Assembly (NCBI GenBank): GCA_033851265.1
Contig: JAWWOW010000023.1
Span: 1 to 64,000 of the forward strand
From: JAWWOW01 sp033851265
GTDB lineage: Bacteria > Actinomycetota > Actinomycetes > JAWWOW01
DNA length: 64,000 bases
Reading direction: 5' to 3'
Both the position numbers and the translations under genes were made by a program. Below, piece after piece: positions 44,060-53,227 of the stretch (position 1 is its first letter; each line of letters opens with the position of its first letter). The notes beneath the pieces were generated by a model. That model did not search any database, had not been told where the DNA came from, and saw nothing but the letters and a program-made list of their open reading frames with translations.

Positions 44060-44881
44060 TCAGTGCAGGATTGGTGCGCGAAGCGCTACTCCGACTACAG
44101 CGATGGCGGTGGCGATCTCTACGGCGGCGCCGATGACATCGCCGGTGATGCCACCGATCCGGCGGAACGCGATCAGGCGTAGTGCCCACGCTGCGCACAA
44201 CCCGGCTGCGGCAGATGCAACGACACGCACCACTTCATTCCACCCGCCGTGATCGTGCAGTTGACCGATAGCGACGAGTAGGCCGACGGCGATCACCGTG
44301 ACGATCGCTGCCGTCAGCCGGCTCACGGTGCCCGCGACCGTCGCTCCGAGTCCGTCGCTGCGCGCGGCGGGAACGCCACGAACGCACGACCAGGTGACGG
44401 CAAGGCGGCCGGTTACAACGGCCGTGAGCACGGCGATCGTGCTGAGGCCGTGCACCAACGACGTGCTGATCCCACCCAGCTGCATCAGCAGGACGAGCAC
44501 GATGGCCACCACACCGAAGACCCCGACATGCGAGTCCTGCATCGCTGCGAGTCTGCGTTCGCGGTCGCCGTGTGCAGCGAGTCCGTCAACGGTGTCGGCC
44601 AAGCCGTCCAAATGCAGGGCGCCGGTCATCACGACCAGAGCGATCAGCCCGAACAGCGACGCCAACCACGCGTTGGGGCTGGTGGAGTCCCACAGCTGAC
44701 GCCCGACATACAGCACCCCCGCGGCTGCTCCGCCGATCGCGAAGCCGATTGCTGGAGCGGTTGCCATCGCAACGGCTGCAGTACGCCGGTCCACCCGCGC
44801 CGGGCGCAGCGGTAGCACGGTGAATGTCGTGACCGCGAGCCGCAGACCGTCGACCAGTGTGCGTGCGCGCGACTCAGGCAT
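44060..44881 (-). CDS. cobS: Adenosylcobinamide-GDP ribazoletransferase (cobalamin synthase)
   Basis: A 273-residue membrane enzyme joining adenosylcobinamide-GDP to alpha-ribazole to finish the cobalamin nucleotide loop. About six membrane helices; the CobS motif [35 protein letters not shown] (metal-binding Asp residues and GxxG) is present. ATG 44881 overlaps the cobT stop by 8 nt; an ATG at 44929 would add 16 unconserved residues. Last gene of the B12-riboswitch operon. Confidence 0.94.
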   Translation of the reverse strand: MPESRARTLVDGLRLAVTTFTVLPLRPARVDRRTAAVAMATAPAIGFAIGGAAAGVLYVGRQLWDSTSPNAWLASLFGLIALVVMTGALHLDGLADTVDGLAAHGDRERRLAAMQDSHVGVFGVVAIVLVLLMQLGGISTSLVHGLSTIAVLTAVVTGRLAVTWSCVRGVPAARSDGLGATVAGTVSRLTAAIVTVIAVGLLVAIGQLHDHGGWNEVVRVVASAAAGLCAAWALRLIAFRRIGGITGDVIGAAVEIATAIAVVGVALRAPILH

Positions 44882-45896
44882 CGGGCCGGTCCGACACCCC
44901 GGCTTCGTCGAACGTCGCCATCTCAGCAAGTGTTGCAGCAGCGGCCGTCAGCAACGGAACGGCGAGCGCCGCACCCGTGCCCTCACCGAGCCGAAGGCCG
45001 AGGTCGAGCAAGGGGGTAAGGCCGAGGTGCTCCAACGCGGCTCGCTGTGCGGGCTCGGTCGAGCGATGTCCGGCGTACCACCACCCGAGGGCGCGCGGGG
45101 CGAGCGCGGAAGCCAGGAGAGCGGCCGTTGTCGACACCACACCGTCGAGGACGACGGGTGTACGCCGGGCGGCTGCCCCGAGCAGGAAGCCCGCTGTTGC
45201 TGCAAGGTCGGCGCCGCCGACGACGGAGAGCAAGGCCATTGGGTCGTCGGCGAATTGGTGACCGCGTTCGACGGCCGAGGTGACGACTGCGGTCTTGCGA
45301 GCAAGTGTGGCGTCATCGACGCCGGTGCCGCGTCCCACGACTGTCGCCGGCTCGCGGCCGGTCAGGATGGCGGTGATGCATGCCGCCGGTGTCGTGTTGC
45401 CGATTCCCATGTCACCCGCGATGAGCAGATCGGTGCCCGCATCGACTTCTTCCTCGGCCGTGAGCGCACCGATGCCAAACGCTTCTTCAACGGCAGTGCG
45501 AGTGAACGCGTCCTCGACGTCGATGCGGCCCGATGGTTTCCCGACCCCGACATCGATGACCCGCACGCGCGCGCCGACCAGCCGAGCGAGCACGTTGATT
45601 GCCGCGCCCCCGGCGCTGAAGTTCGCCAGCATCTGTGCCGTGACTTCGGCCGGGTACGCCGAGACACCCGCAGCTGCGACGCCGTGGTCGGCGGCGAACA
45701 CCGCGATCACGGGGCGTTGCGGTGGGAGCGGAGGGCAGCGGCCCTGGACCGCGGCCATCCAGACAGACAGGTCCTCGAGACGGCCGAGTGCACCGGCGGG
45801 CTTGGTCAGTCGCTGCTGTCGTTGCCGTGCGGCCGCTGCGGCGGTCTCGTCGGGGTCGCCGACGGATCGCACTAGGTCGGGGATGTCGACGGTCAA
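44874..45896 (-). CDS. cobT: Nicotinate-nucleotide:dimethylbenzimidazole phosphoribosyltransferase
   Basis: A 340-residue enzyme that activates the lower ligand base as alpha-ribazole phosphate. Family blocks: [73 protein letters not shown] and the catalytic Glu in [15 protein letters not shown] place the start at TTG 45896, which overlaps the cobU stop as TTGA and gives the normal family length; the frame is open further upstream with unrelated sequence. Penultimate gene of the riboswitch operon. Confidence 0.93.
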   Translation of the reverse strand: MTVDIPDLVRSVGDPDETAAAAARQRQQRLTKPAGALGRLEDLSVWMAAVQGRCPPLPPQRPVIAVFAADHGVAAAGVSAYPAEVTAQMLANFSAGGAAINVLARLVGARVRVIDVGVGKPSGRIDVEDAFTRTAVEEAFGIGALTAEEEVDAGTDLLIAGDMGIGNTTPAACITAILTGREPATVVGRGTGVDDATLARKTAVVTSAVERGHQFADDPMALLSVVGGADLAATAGFLLGAAARRTPVVLDGVVSTTAALLASALAPRALGWWYAGHRSTEPAQRAALEHLGLTPLLDLGLRLGEGTGAALAVPLLTAAAATLAEMATFDEAGVSDRPDA

Positions 45897-47209
45897 CGCA
45901 ACCTCTGCGCGACACCGGCGGTGACGAGCCAGACTTCGTCGGCTTCCGCTGCTAGCCGGGCGTTCAGTGCGCCGAGCTCGTCGCGGAACTCCCGCCCCGT
46001 CGCGGACGCGGGCACGACGCCGCTGCCAACCTCGTTGCTCACCGCGACGACATGAGCAGACGTGTCCCGCCATGCGCCAACCAGCGCGTCGGTCGCCGAC
46101 TGAGCGTCTGCATCGGCGTCAACCAGCGCAGCGATCCACAGCGTGATGCAGTCGATGAGCAGCGGCCCCGGTTGGGACAGCACGGCCACGAGGTCGTGCG
46201 TTTCCACCGTGCGCCAGTGGGCTGGCCGGCGGGCTCGATGTTTCTCGATCCGTGCGGTCCATTCGCTGTCATCGGGGACCGACCGTGCCGTCGCGACATA
46301 CGTCACGTCGGGTTCTGCCAAGAGTCGTCGCTCAGCCTCGTGCGACTTACCCGACCGGGCTCCGCCGAGGATGAGCACCCGTCTGGGTGTCGGTTGACGC
46401 GAAGCTTGTGACTCGCCGACGGTCACGACCGCACCGTCTGGCAGCGCTTCCGCGTTCCACACCGCGAGTCTCCGCGCCAGATCCGGCAGAGGTGGGTTCT
46501 GGCAGCCGAGATGGATCGCGACCAGGCGGGTGGCGTCGGTGACTGCGCCGACCCGTCGCAGCTCGGCAACGGTCAGCGGCCAGGACGTCAGATTGAGATG
46601 CCCGTCAAGCGTTGCATCGCCGGCAGTCTCTTCGAGGAACACCACGTCATACGCCGCACCGCGCATGGCTGCGATGGCACCGTCGGTCAAGGGCCCAGTG
46701 TCCTGTCCCCACAGCACCCGTCGACCCTCCGCATCGGTGAGGTCATAGAGAACTGGGGGACCGAAGGCGAGATCGTGGCTTGCCTCGATCACACGAACGT
46801 CGTACGACCCAACCGTCAACCGGTCGCCGGCATGCACCTCGTGCCACCGCAGAGACCGGTCGTCGCGATCGACCCAGGCCTGGCACAGCGCGATGACAGC
46901 GGGTGGCCCGACGACGTCCATTGGTTCGGTACGCCGTGCCCACCGTCGCCACTCCAACAGGTTCGGTCCGATGTGGTCGGAGTGCGCATGCGTCAACAAC
47001 ATGTGGCGTACTTCGGTGAAGTCACGACCGAGTCGCACCGCAGCGCGTGGTGCCTCTGGGCCACAGTCGAGCAGAAGGGTGTTGTCGACGAGCGCCGCAG
47101 TCTGCCCGCGGACCACCCCGGCCGTGCGCGCCCACTGACACGACGAGCAGGTGCAGAACGGGTTCGGCCAACCATCCGACGCGCCGGTGCCGAGCAGGAG
47201 AACCTCCAT
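45893..47209 (-). CDS. cobU: Metallo-beta-lactamase/CobU fusion (adenosylcobinamide kinase/guanylyltransferase)
   Basis: A 438-residue two-domain protein. Residues about 1-270 form a metallo-beta-lactamase-fold hydrolase ([34 protein letters not shown] metal site, [16 protein letters not shown], and the late histidine in VAIHLG), close to PhnP-like phosphodiesterases. Residues about 278-438 are CobU: Walker [22 protein letters not shown], the [15 protein letters not shown] guanylylation histidine and [11 protein letters not shown]. CobU phosphorylates and guanylylates adenosylcobinamide. The MBL half may process a corrinoid or nucleotide intermediate; that is inference. The ATG overlaps the S-component stop by 1 nt (TGATG). 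Confidence 0.92.
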   Translation of the reverse strand: MEVLLLGTGASDGWPNPFCTCSSCQWARTAGVVRGQTAALVDNTLLLDCGPEAPRAAVRLGRDFTEVRHMLLTHAHSDHIGPNLLEWRRWARRTEPMDVVGPPAVIALCQAWVDRDDRSLRWHEVHAGDRLTVGSYDVRVIEASHDLAFGPPVLYDLTDAEGRRVLWGQDTGPLTDGAIAAMRGAAYDVVFLEETAGDATLDGHLNLTSWPLTVAELRRVGAVTDATRLVAIHLGCQNPPLPDLARRLAVWNAEALPDGAVVTVGESQASRQPTPRRVLILGGARSGKSHEAERRLLAEPDVTYVATARSVPDDSEWTARIEKHRARRPAHWRTVETHDLVAVLSQPGPLLIDCITLWIAALVDADADAQSATDALVGAWRDTSAHVVAVSNEVGSGVVPASATGREFRDELGALNARLAAEADEVWLVTAGVAQRLR

Positions 47210-48042
47210 CAGGCCTCCTTGAACTCGACCGGCGCATCGAACGCCGCGCGTCGGGCCGCCCGGCGTAACGCGCCGAGCACGGCTCGGCCGGCGACGAGGA
47301 CAAGCACGAGGTTGGTCACCGCTCGTGGGATGTCGTAGCCCAGCGAGGTGGTCAGGTCGAAGGCAATGAAGTGCCGCACGTTCGTCACCAGCGAAGCCTG
47401 CGGATCGAACGCGAGGTTAGAAGCCACTTCGACGCCGGCACCGAACGGCCAGAACCACAGGTTCATGACAAGCCCGTAGAGGAGACCGGCGACGACGCCG
47501 TACACCGCGAGCATCCACACCTCTGCGCGACCGCGCAGGGGCGGGAGGCATCCCGCGAAGAAGCCGACCCACGCGGCGGCGAGCATCTGGAATGGCAGCC
47601 ACGGTCCGACGCCGGCCGTCAACAACGCGGACGCGAACAGCGTCAGCGCACCGAGGACGAATCCAAACCCTCGTCCCAGCACGCGCGCCGACAGGATCAG
47701 CAGGAAGTACACCGGCTCCACACCGGTCGTGCCGGTGCCGAGAGGTCGCAGTGCAGCGCCGCAGGCGGCAAGGACGCCGAGCAACGCGATCGCTTTGGCG
47801 TCCATGCCTCCGTCGGAGATCTCGGCAAGCACGACGGCGAGCAGCAACGGCAACAGCGCGACGAACAACCACGGTGCGTCGTTGGCGTGCGCGAATCCTT
47901 CTCCCCGTCCAGCACCAGAAACGAGCAGCGGCCAGGTGAAGCCCATGAGTCCGACGAGTGAGACGACGGCGAGAGCGATGGCCGATCGCAGGCGCAGCCG
48001 CACGGCGGTGGTCCGCTGCGGAAGAGCGCCGAACGTTGTCAT
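47209..48042 (-). CDS. ECF transporter substrate-binding (S) component, predicted corrinoid-specific
   Basis: A 277-residue membrane protein with about seven to eight helices, including GMDAKAIALLGVLAACGAALRPLG and LILSARVLGRGFGFVLGALTLFASALLTAGVGPWLPFQMLAAAWVGFFAGCLP, the S-component pattern of ECF vitamin transporters; MNLWFWPFG follows near residue 205. ATG 48042 overlaps the EcfA stop (ATGA). Specificity for cobalamin/cobinamide is inferred from the riboswitch and the downstream cobUTS genes; the energising module is encoded just upstream. Confidence 0.85.
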   Translation of the reverse strand: MTTFGALPQRTTAVRLRLRSAIALAVVSLVGLMGFTWPLLVSGAGRGEGFAHANDAPWLFVALLPLLLAVVLAEISDGGMDAKAIALLGVLAACGAALRPLGTGTTGVEPVYFLLILSARVLGRGFGFVLGALTLFASALLTAGVGPWLPFQMLAAAWVGFFAGCLPPLRGRAEVWMLAVYGVVAGLLYGLVMNLWFWPFGAGVEVASNLAFDPQASLVTNVRHFIAFDLTTSLGYDIPRAVTNLVLVLVAGRAVLGALRRAARRAAFDAPVEFKEA

Positions 48043-49646
48043 CCGGCCAGCGCCTCGGTCACGTCGGACACCGTCAGCCATGGCAGCGGTGCGAATACCT
48101 TCGCCACTTGCGGCGCGAAGGCGGGGGAGTGCGTGACGACCTCACGGGTCGGTCCGTCGGCGACGATGTCGCCATCGGCGAGTACGACGGTTCGCGTAGC
48201 CAGGTCTGCAGCGAGCTCGACGTCGTGTGTCGCGACGATGACTGCCTGGCCACCGGCGGCGTAGTCGCGCAGCACCGCGGTCAACCGTTCCTTCGCGGGG
48301 TAGTCGAGACCGCGCGTCGGCTCGTCGAGCAGCACGAGGCGGGGAGCTGCAGCGAGCACGACCGACAGGGCCAGCGCGAGCCGTTGGCCCTCGGAGAGAT
48401 CACGCGGGTGGATGTCGTCCGGGATGTCCGGCGCAATTCGATCGAGCAGCGCTCGCGTCGTGCCAGCCGTCGCATTCGCGTCGCGGTCGGCTTGCGCACA
48501 TTCCGTTGCGACGGTCTCGGCGTACAACAGGTCCGACGGTGTCTGCGGCACGAGTGCAGCGAGGCGGGTGGCGTCCCGCGGGTCCCGGTCGTATGGCGTG
48601 ATGCCGTCGATCTCGATCGTGCCGGAACGCGGCTTGCGCAACCCCACGAGGTTCGCGAGCAGCGTCGACTTCCCGGCGCCGTTGCGTCCCATCAGCGCGA
48701 CAATCTCGCCGCCGCCAACGGAGAGCGTGATGTTTCGCAGCACGGGCTCCGGGCCGTACGCCGCGACCAGTCCGCGGACGACCGCGATCGTTGATACGGG
48801 CGGTGGCGTCATGACTGATGGGGGCGGCAGCGCCGCGAGTTTGTCGCGCAACGGTCCGGCCTCGCGACGCGCGTCGCGGACCGACAGCGGCAGCGGCGAC
48901 CAACCAGCCCATCGGCCCAGCGTCACAACCGGCGGCGCGACGGGGGAGTGGGCCATGACCGCGGCCGGCGTGCCGATAGTCAGCGGCGCCGCGTGGCCGG
49001 GTACGTAGATGATCCGGTCGGCGTACTGCACCACGCGTTCGAGCCGATGCTCGGCGAGCAGCACGGTCAACCCGAGGTCATGCACGAGTCGGGTCAGTGC
49101 GGCCAGCACTTCTTCCGCCGCGGGTGGATCGAGGGCGCTGGTGGGTTCGTCGAGCACGAGGATCTTCGGGCCGACGGCGAGCACTGACCCGATGGCGACG
49201 CGTTGCTGCTCACCCGACGACAACGTCATCAGCGGCTGCTCGCGCAACGCGTTGAGCCCGAGGAGATCCAGCGTCTCCTCGACGCGGCGTCGCATCACGT
49301 CGGGTGCGATGCCGAGCGACTCCATGCCGTAGGCGAGCTCTTCTTCAACCGTGTCGGTGACGAAGCCGGCGCGTGGGTCTTGCCCGACGACGCCGACGAC
49401 ATCGGCAAGCTCGCGCGGTGGATGTGTCCGGGTATCTCGGCCAGCGACGACAACTCGGCCGGCGAGGCGTCCACCCGTGAAGTGCGGAACCAGCCCGGTT
49501 ACCGCGCGCAGCAGGGTCGACTTGCCACTGCCGGTGCGACCCACCACCAGGCAGAGCTCCCCTTCCGGGATCTCTAGCGAGACATCGCGGATGACGGGGT
49601 CGGTTGCTTCCGGGTACCAAACGCTGACGCGGTCGAAGACGATCAC
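48039..49646 (-). CDS. ECF transporter ATPase, fused EcfA-EcfA'
   Basis: A 535-residue protein containing two ABC ATPase domains in one chain. First domain (about 1-240): Walker A VGRTGSGKSTLL, signature LSSGEQQRVAIGS, Walker B ILVLDEPTSALD. Second domain (about 290-520): Walker A MGRNGAGKSTLL, signature LSEGQRLALALS, Walker B LVLLDEPTRGLD. Together they drive the ECF transporter. ATG 49646 overlaps the EcfT stop by 4 nt. Confidence 0.94.
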   Translation of the reverse strand: MIVFDRVSVWYPEATDPVIRDVSLEIPEGELCLVVGRTGSGKSTLLRAVTGLVPHFTGGRLAGRVVVAGRDTRTHPPRELADVVGVVGQDPRAGFVTDTVEEELAYGMESLGIAPDVMRRRVEETLDLLGLNALREQPLMTLSSGEQQRVAIGSVLAVGPKILVLDEPTSALDPPAAEEVLAALTRLVHDLGLTVLLAEHRLERVVQYADRIIYVPGHAAPLTIGTPAAVMAHSPVAPPVVTLGRWAGWSPLPLSVRDARREAGPLRDKLAALPPPSVMTPPPVSTIAVVRGLVAAYGPEPVLRNITLSVGGGEIVALMGRNGAGKSTLLANLVGLRKPRSGTIEIDGITPYDRDPRDATRLAALVPQTPSDLLYAETVATECAQADRDANATAGTTRALLDRIAPDIPDDIHPRDLSEGQRLALALSVVLAAAPRLVLLDEPTRGLDYPAKERLTAVLRDYAAGGQAVIVATHDVELAADLATRTVVLADGDIVADGPTREVVTHSPAFAPQVAKVFAPLPWLTVSDVTEALAG

Positions 49647-50788
49647 GACGCAACTCCCACCGGGGTGCGCTCCTCGACCGGACGGCGTACGACGTCACTG
49701 ACACGTCGTGACATTCGTGGTGGCGGCGGGGCCACCCACGCAGGCAGCAACGCCACGAGAACACCACCGATTGCGAGCCATGGTGGTGGCGGAGCGACGA
49801 GGGGGATCGTCGACGGGTGCATCGCCGCGGCGCCGAGGTGGCTTTCAACGACGACGGCAATCAGCGCGACTACGCCACTGGCGATGACCGCCCATTCCAG
49901 CGCGGCAAAGTGATCTGGCCGATAGCGCGTTCGCGTCGTACGCCGAGATCCGACGACGAGCCCTGCGGTCGCTGCAGCAACACCGGCGGCTAGCAGGGGC
50001 AGTCCGAGAGCCGCAGACGATCCGGTGTCGAGCAGGCCGTACGTCCCGACGAGGACCGCCAGGAGACCTCCGAGCACGAGCACTGCGGTGAGCCGGCGCT
50101 GCGACGCGGGCACACCGGCCCGACGACCGAAGCCACGACTGTCCATCGCCGCGGCCATGGCCAGCGACCGTTCCAGCGCGTCTTCAAGAATCGGCATACC
50201 GAGGCCGCGCCACCCGGCGAGGCCTTTTACCGGACGCCCTCGCAGTCGTCGGGCATCACGAATGCGTCCCACCGAGGCGACCATCTGCGGAGCGACGGTC
50301 AATGCGACCGCTACTGCAACCCCGACCTCGTAGAGCGCACCCGGCAATGCCTTCAAAAGCCGGCCAGGGCTTGCGAGTGCGTTGGCTGCGCCGACGCAAC
50401 AGATGATCGCGGCGAGTTGCAGTCCTTGGTACAGCGCAGTTGCGAGCGACTCGGCGGTGATCGATCCACCAATGCGAACGCCGGCAAACCAGTCCGGCAA
50501 CGGCACCGAGGGAAGTCGCACGAGTTCGCGACCGGGAATGTTGCCGCCGAAGATCACCTGGATCACCATGCGAAACGCCAACACGATCAATGCCAGCTTC
50601 ATGAACGTCGTAAACGACGACGACCAGGGTGCGTCCCCACGACGGGCCACGACCACATAACCCGCAACCGTGATGATCGTCAGCAGCACGATCGGGTTCG
50701 TCGTGCGCGTTGCGGCGGCGGCGAGACACAAGGCCCAGAGCCACCACGCCCCGGGATGCAGGTGCCGTGCCAGCCGCGTCGTCGTCAC
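49643..50788 (-). CDS. ECF transporter transmembrane (T) component
   Basis: A 381-residue membrane protein of the CbiQ/EcfT family. The coupling helices carry the two Arg-rich signatures that contact the ATPases: ARRLRGRP (about 180-187) and AMDSRGFGRR (about 212-221). Extra C-terminal helices (about 225-345) make it longer than standard EcfT (about 265 residues). GTG 50788 overlaps the DUF4430-like stop by 4 nt. Confidence 0.9.
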   Translation of the reverse strand: MTTTRLARHLHPGAWWLWALCLAAAATRTTNPIVLLTIITVAGYVVVARRGDAPWSSSFTTFMKLALIVLAFRMVIQVIFGGNIPGRELVRLPSVPLPDWFAGVRIGGSITAESLATALYQGLQLAAIICCVGAANALASPGRLLKALPGALYEVGVAVAVALTVAPQMVASVGRIRDARRLRGRPVKGLAGWRGLGMPILEDALERSLAMAAAMDSRGFGRRAGVPASQRRLTAVLVLGGLLAVLVGTYGLLDTGSSAALGLPLLAAGVAAATAGLVVGSRRTTRTRYRPDHFAALEWAVIASGVVALIAVVVESHLGAAAMHPSTIPLVAPPPPWLAIGGVLVALLPAWVAPPPPRMSRRVSDVVRRPVEERTPVGVAS

Positions 50789-51603
50789 TGTGTCGTCGCT
50801 CTTCGCGCCCGCCAGAACGCCGCACCGCCGACGCCGACGACGACCGCGGCACCGGCGAGAACGCCGGTCAGCGGCGTGCCTCCGGCGTCCTTCTTGCGCG
50901 GAGGTTCAGAGATCGCAACTTCCGATTGAGCCGGCGACGGCGTAGAGCCGGTGGCGGCAGCCGATGCGGCCGCACTCGTGGAGCTCTTCGGTGCGACTGT
51001 CGCAGTCGGTTGTCTTGAGGACGATCCTGACCGTGAAGACGCCGGTGATGACGTGCCGACGGTGCTCGTTGGCTTGCTGCTTGTCGACTTCGGCGTCGGC
51101 GCGGTCAAGGGGCAGACGCGCTCGTAGGAGACCGCCGCAGGGGGGCGGCTGTTCTTCTCCTGACCTTCGACCCAGGACCAACCTTCACCCGGATGGTCTC
51201 CGGTGACGCTGTAGTCGAACGGGCCGGACTGGGCGTACTTCCATGAGCTGTTCAGCTGCTTGTGCCAGTACGACCAGTACTTGAACCCGCCGTCGCCAGT
51301 CTGTTCGGCGCAATCAGGTGCGGCGGGCTTGCCATCGATCGCGCAGAGCAAGCCGTCCGCGCGGTAGCGGGGTTTCTGTACGCCGAGCTTCGTCGCGCGT
51401 GCGTCCAGGATCTGTGCACCGGTCGAGCCCTTCGCCACAACCACACACGTCGCGCTGACCTGCCCGTTGTAGAGCTGGCCGTAGTCGACGACGATCTCGA
51501 CGCACACTGTCGACGCTGCTGCCGATGCGGGCACTGGCACAGGGATCGACGCCGCGACAGCCAGCAGGGGCGCGGCGACGACGAGCGCCCGTCGAGGATT
51601 CAT
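50785..51603 (-). CDS. Membrane-anchored DUF4430-like protein, candidate beta domain of a split transcobalamin
   Basis: A 272-residue protein. Signal peptide about 1-29; a compact domain (about 31-165) with GSTGAQILDARATKLGVQKPRYRADGLLCAIDGKPA, FKYWSYWHKQLNSSWKYA and SGPFDYSVTGDHPGEGWSW; five cysteines (34, 53, 87, 98, 164); a Ser/Thr/Pro linker; and a C-terminal membrane helix (about 243-262) with RARR. The order of a YW motif, G..DY, G and final W parallels the transcobalamin beta domain (TYWQLL...GIADY...G...LVSW). Its ATG overlaps the stop of the alpha-repeat gene (ATGA). The homology is my reading of a weak pattern; cobalamin binding is inferred from the operon. Confidence 0.7.
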   Translation of the reverse strand: MNPRRALVVAAPLLAVAASIPVPVPASAAASTVCVEIVVDYGQLYNGQVSATCVVVAKGSTGAQILDARATKLGVQKPRYRADGLLCAIDGKPAAPDCAEQTGDGGFKYWSYWHKQLNSSWKYAQSGPFDYSVTGDHPGEGWSWVEGQEKNSRPPAAVSYERVCPLTAPTPKSTSSKPTSTVGTSSPASSRSGSSSRQPTATVAPKSSTSAAASAAATGSTPSPAQSEVAISEPPRKKDAGGTPLTGVLAGAAVVVGVGGAAFWRARRATTQ

Positions 51604-52877
51604 CCGATTGATCTCCGGCGCGTACGCCGTGAGCCACCGACCAACAGTGCGCCACCCGCAACGAGGAGCTCACCAGTGAGGACCAGCCAGGTTGGGACGT
51701 TGCCGCCGGTGTCCGGAAGCGTTTCGGTTTGGCCTAACACCTCGGTCGTGGGTGTGCTCCGCCCACTCGTCGCCGGCTTCGGCGCTGGAGTTGGCTTCAC
51801 GACGGGCTTCGGCGCCGACGGGATAACGGTGTGCGGCACCGGCAAGGTGTAACCAGCAAGGGCTGGTGCGGCTTGCACGGTGGCGAGCATGTTCGGTTGC
51901 GGCGTACCTCCACCGGACGGGTAGAACAGCGCACCGTTGGTCAGCTGGAACGCGCGCAACCCGTCGAATGCCGACTTGCCGCCGACCTTCCACGGTGACG
52001 ACTGCGGGTTGTCGCCTAGTGCGATGACGGCATGCAGTCCGTACGCCGTGGAGTTCGGGTCGGCCTCACCGCTCGTGTTGTAGCGGAAGCCACCACCGGA
52101 GCGCTGCTGCGCGTGCAGGAAGGGCCGCGGGTTGTGCGCGAGCGTCGACAAGTCGAACCCGATGGCTCGCAGCCCCATCAACGCAGCACCTGCCTGGTCG
52201 GTCTGCTCGTCGACGAACAACGACGGATTCGGTGCACAGGCCACGGCAAGATCAGCGCGGTACGGCATCCATCCGCCGTCCGCACACTGCTGGGCGACGA
52301 GCCACTGCTTGGCCGCAGAAGCGGCACTCCCGCCGCCCTGCCCGACCGCGCCGAGGGCGGCCAACGAAAGGCCTTGCCGGAACGCACCGTCGTACGTCGG
52401 ATCCTGCGAACCGAAGAGCCCCGCATCCGTCCCGGTTGTGTGCTGGGTCGCTAGCAACCGTGCCACGAGGTCATGGCTGGCTCCGAAGTTGGTGGGATCA
52501 ACACCGTGCGCATGCGCGGCGAGGATGACGAGCGCGAGTGAGCCGGGCTGGTCGTTGCTGCTCGAGTCCTTGATGAAGGACTCTGCATGCCCGCGCAGCC
52601 AGGTCACGGCTCGATCAGCAACCAGCTTCTGCCGCTTGGCCGCGTGGAAAGCGAGGACGCCGTACGTCGTGGCGCTGACGTCCGCTTGGCCGGTGGGCCC
52701 GGCGAGGAAGCCAGCCGCCGCAGCTTTGGTGGCGAGCCAGTCGGCCGCGCGATCGGCCGCACTGTCCGCGGATGGGGGCGGCGTCACCGTGCGGCCGTCC
52801 GTGGCGAGAGCCGGCAACGCGAGGACGACGGTGATGGCGGTGGCGATACCGGCGACGGTGCTGAGACGAGCGCGCAC
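51600..52877 (-). CDS. Sortase-anchored alpha/alpha-repeat surface protein, candidate transcobalamin alpha domain
   Basis: A 425-residue protein. GTG 52877 is preceded by GGAAGGA at 7 nt and gives a signal peptide (about 1-26). Residues about 36-345 form prenyltransferase/squalene-cyclase-type helical repeats with DGG(F/W)-like turns: GLFGSQDPTYDGAF, CADGGWMPYRAD, QQRSGGGFRYNT and NGALFYPSGGG. This toroid fold is shared with the alpha domain of intrinsic factor/transcobalamin. A Pro/Lys linker leads to LPDTGG (387-392), a membrane helix and RRTRRR, a sortase signal. It would sit on the cell wall facing out. First gene of the B12 operon. Confidence 0.82.
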   Translation of the reverse strand: MRARLSTVAGIATAITVVLALPALATDGRTVTPPPSADSAADRAADWLATKAAAAGFLAGPTGQADVSATTYGVLAFHAAKRQKLVADRAVTWLRGHAESFIKDSSSNDQPGSLALVILAAHAHGVDPTNFGASHDLVARLLATQHTTGTDAGLFGSQDPTYDGAFRQGLSLAALGAVGQGGGSAASAAKQWLVAQQCADGGWMPYRADLAVACAPNPSLFVDEQTDQAGAALMGLRAIGFDLSTLAHNPRPFLHAQQRSGGGFRYNTSGEADPNSTAYGLHAVIALGDNPQSSPWKVGGKSAFDGLRAFQLTNGALFYPSGGGTPQPNMLATVQAAPALAGYTLPVPHTVIPSAPKPVVKPTPAPKPATSGRSTPTTEVLGQTETLPDTGGNVPTWLVLTGELLVAGGALLVGGSRRTRRRSIG

Positions 52878-52941
52878 TTTTTTGTCCTTCCGGGGCGAGT
52901 CGCACGGCACGCTGAGCCCCAGATGCCCCCAAACGACGTAA

Positions 52942-52970
52942 CCCCCGACGCCAGAAACGGCGATCGGGGG
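52942..52970 (-). terminator. Candidate riboswitch expression-platform hairpin
   Basis: CCCCCGACGCC (52942-52952) pairs with 52959-52970 (one T bulge), loop of 6 nt. It lies between the aptamer and the first gene and overlaps alternative pairing partners (GGGGCG at 52967-52972 with CGCCCC at 52995-53000), so ligand could switch conformations. Confidence 0.45.
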
Positions 52971-53033
52971 CGTATCGGGTGGGTACCCGGGCTCCGCCCC
53001 GTAGACCTCGACGGATGAAATGAGGAGCCAGTC

Positions 53034-53131
53034 GCGCACGGACAGGTGTTCCGGCTTGCCGACCTGTAATCAGGTCGGCCTACGGTTGCGGGTCAGCGCC
53101 GGCATTGGACCGGCTTCCCCCACCCGTGCGC
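53034..53131 (-). ncRNA. Cobalamin riboswitch aptamer
   Basis: On the minus strand the leader contains GGGGGAAGCCGGTCC, ATGCCGGCGCTGACCCGCAA (the conserved core) and the B12 box AGCCGGAACACCTGTC. An 8-bp P1 closes it (53124-53131 with 53034-53041), and a peripheral stem lies at 53058-53066/53071-53079. It precedes the transcobalamin-like/ECF/cobUTS operon, and bound B12 should lower expression. Confidence 0.93.
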
Positions 53132-53227
53132 ATATGGAGTTGTGGCTCGGATGGGACCATGCCTCGGCCCTCGAAGTCAAAGGGCGTGATGAAGGTAACC
53201 GCCAGTAAGAACAAGGAGACAGCACAG

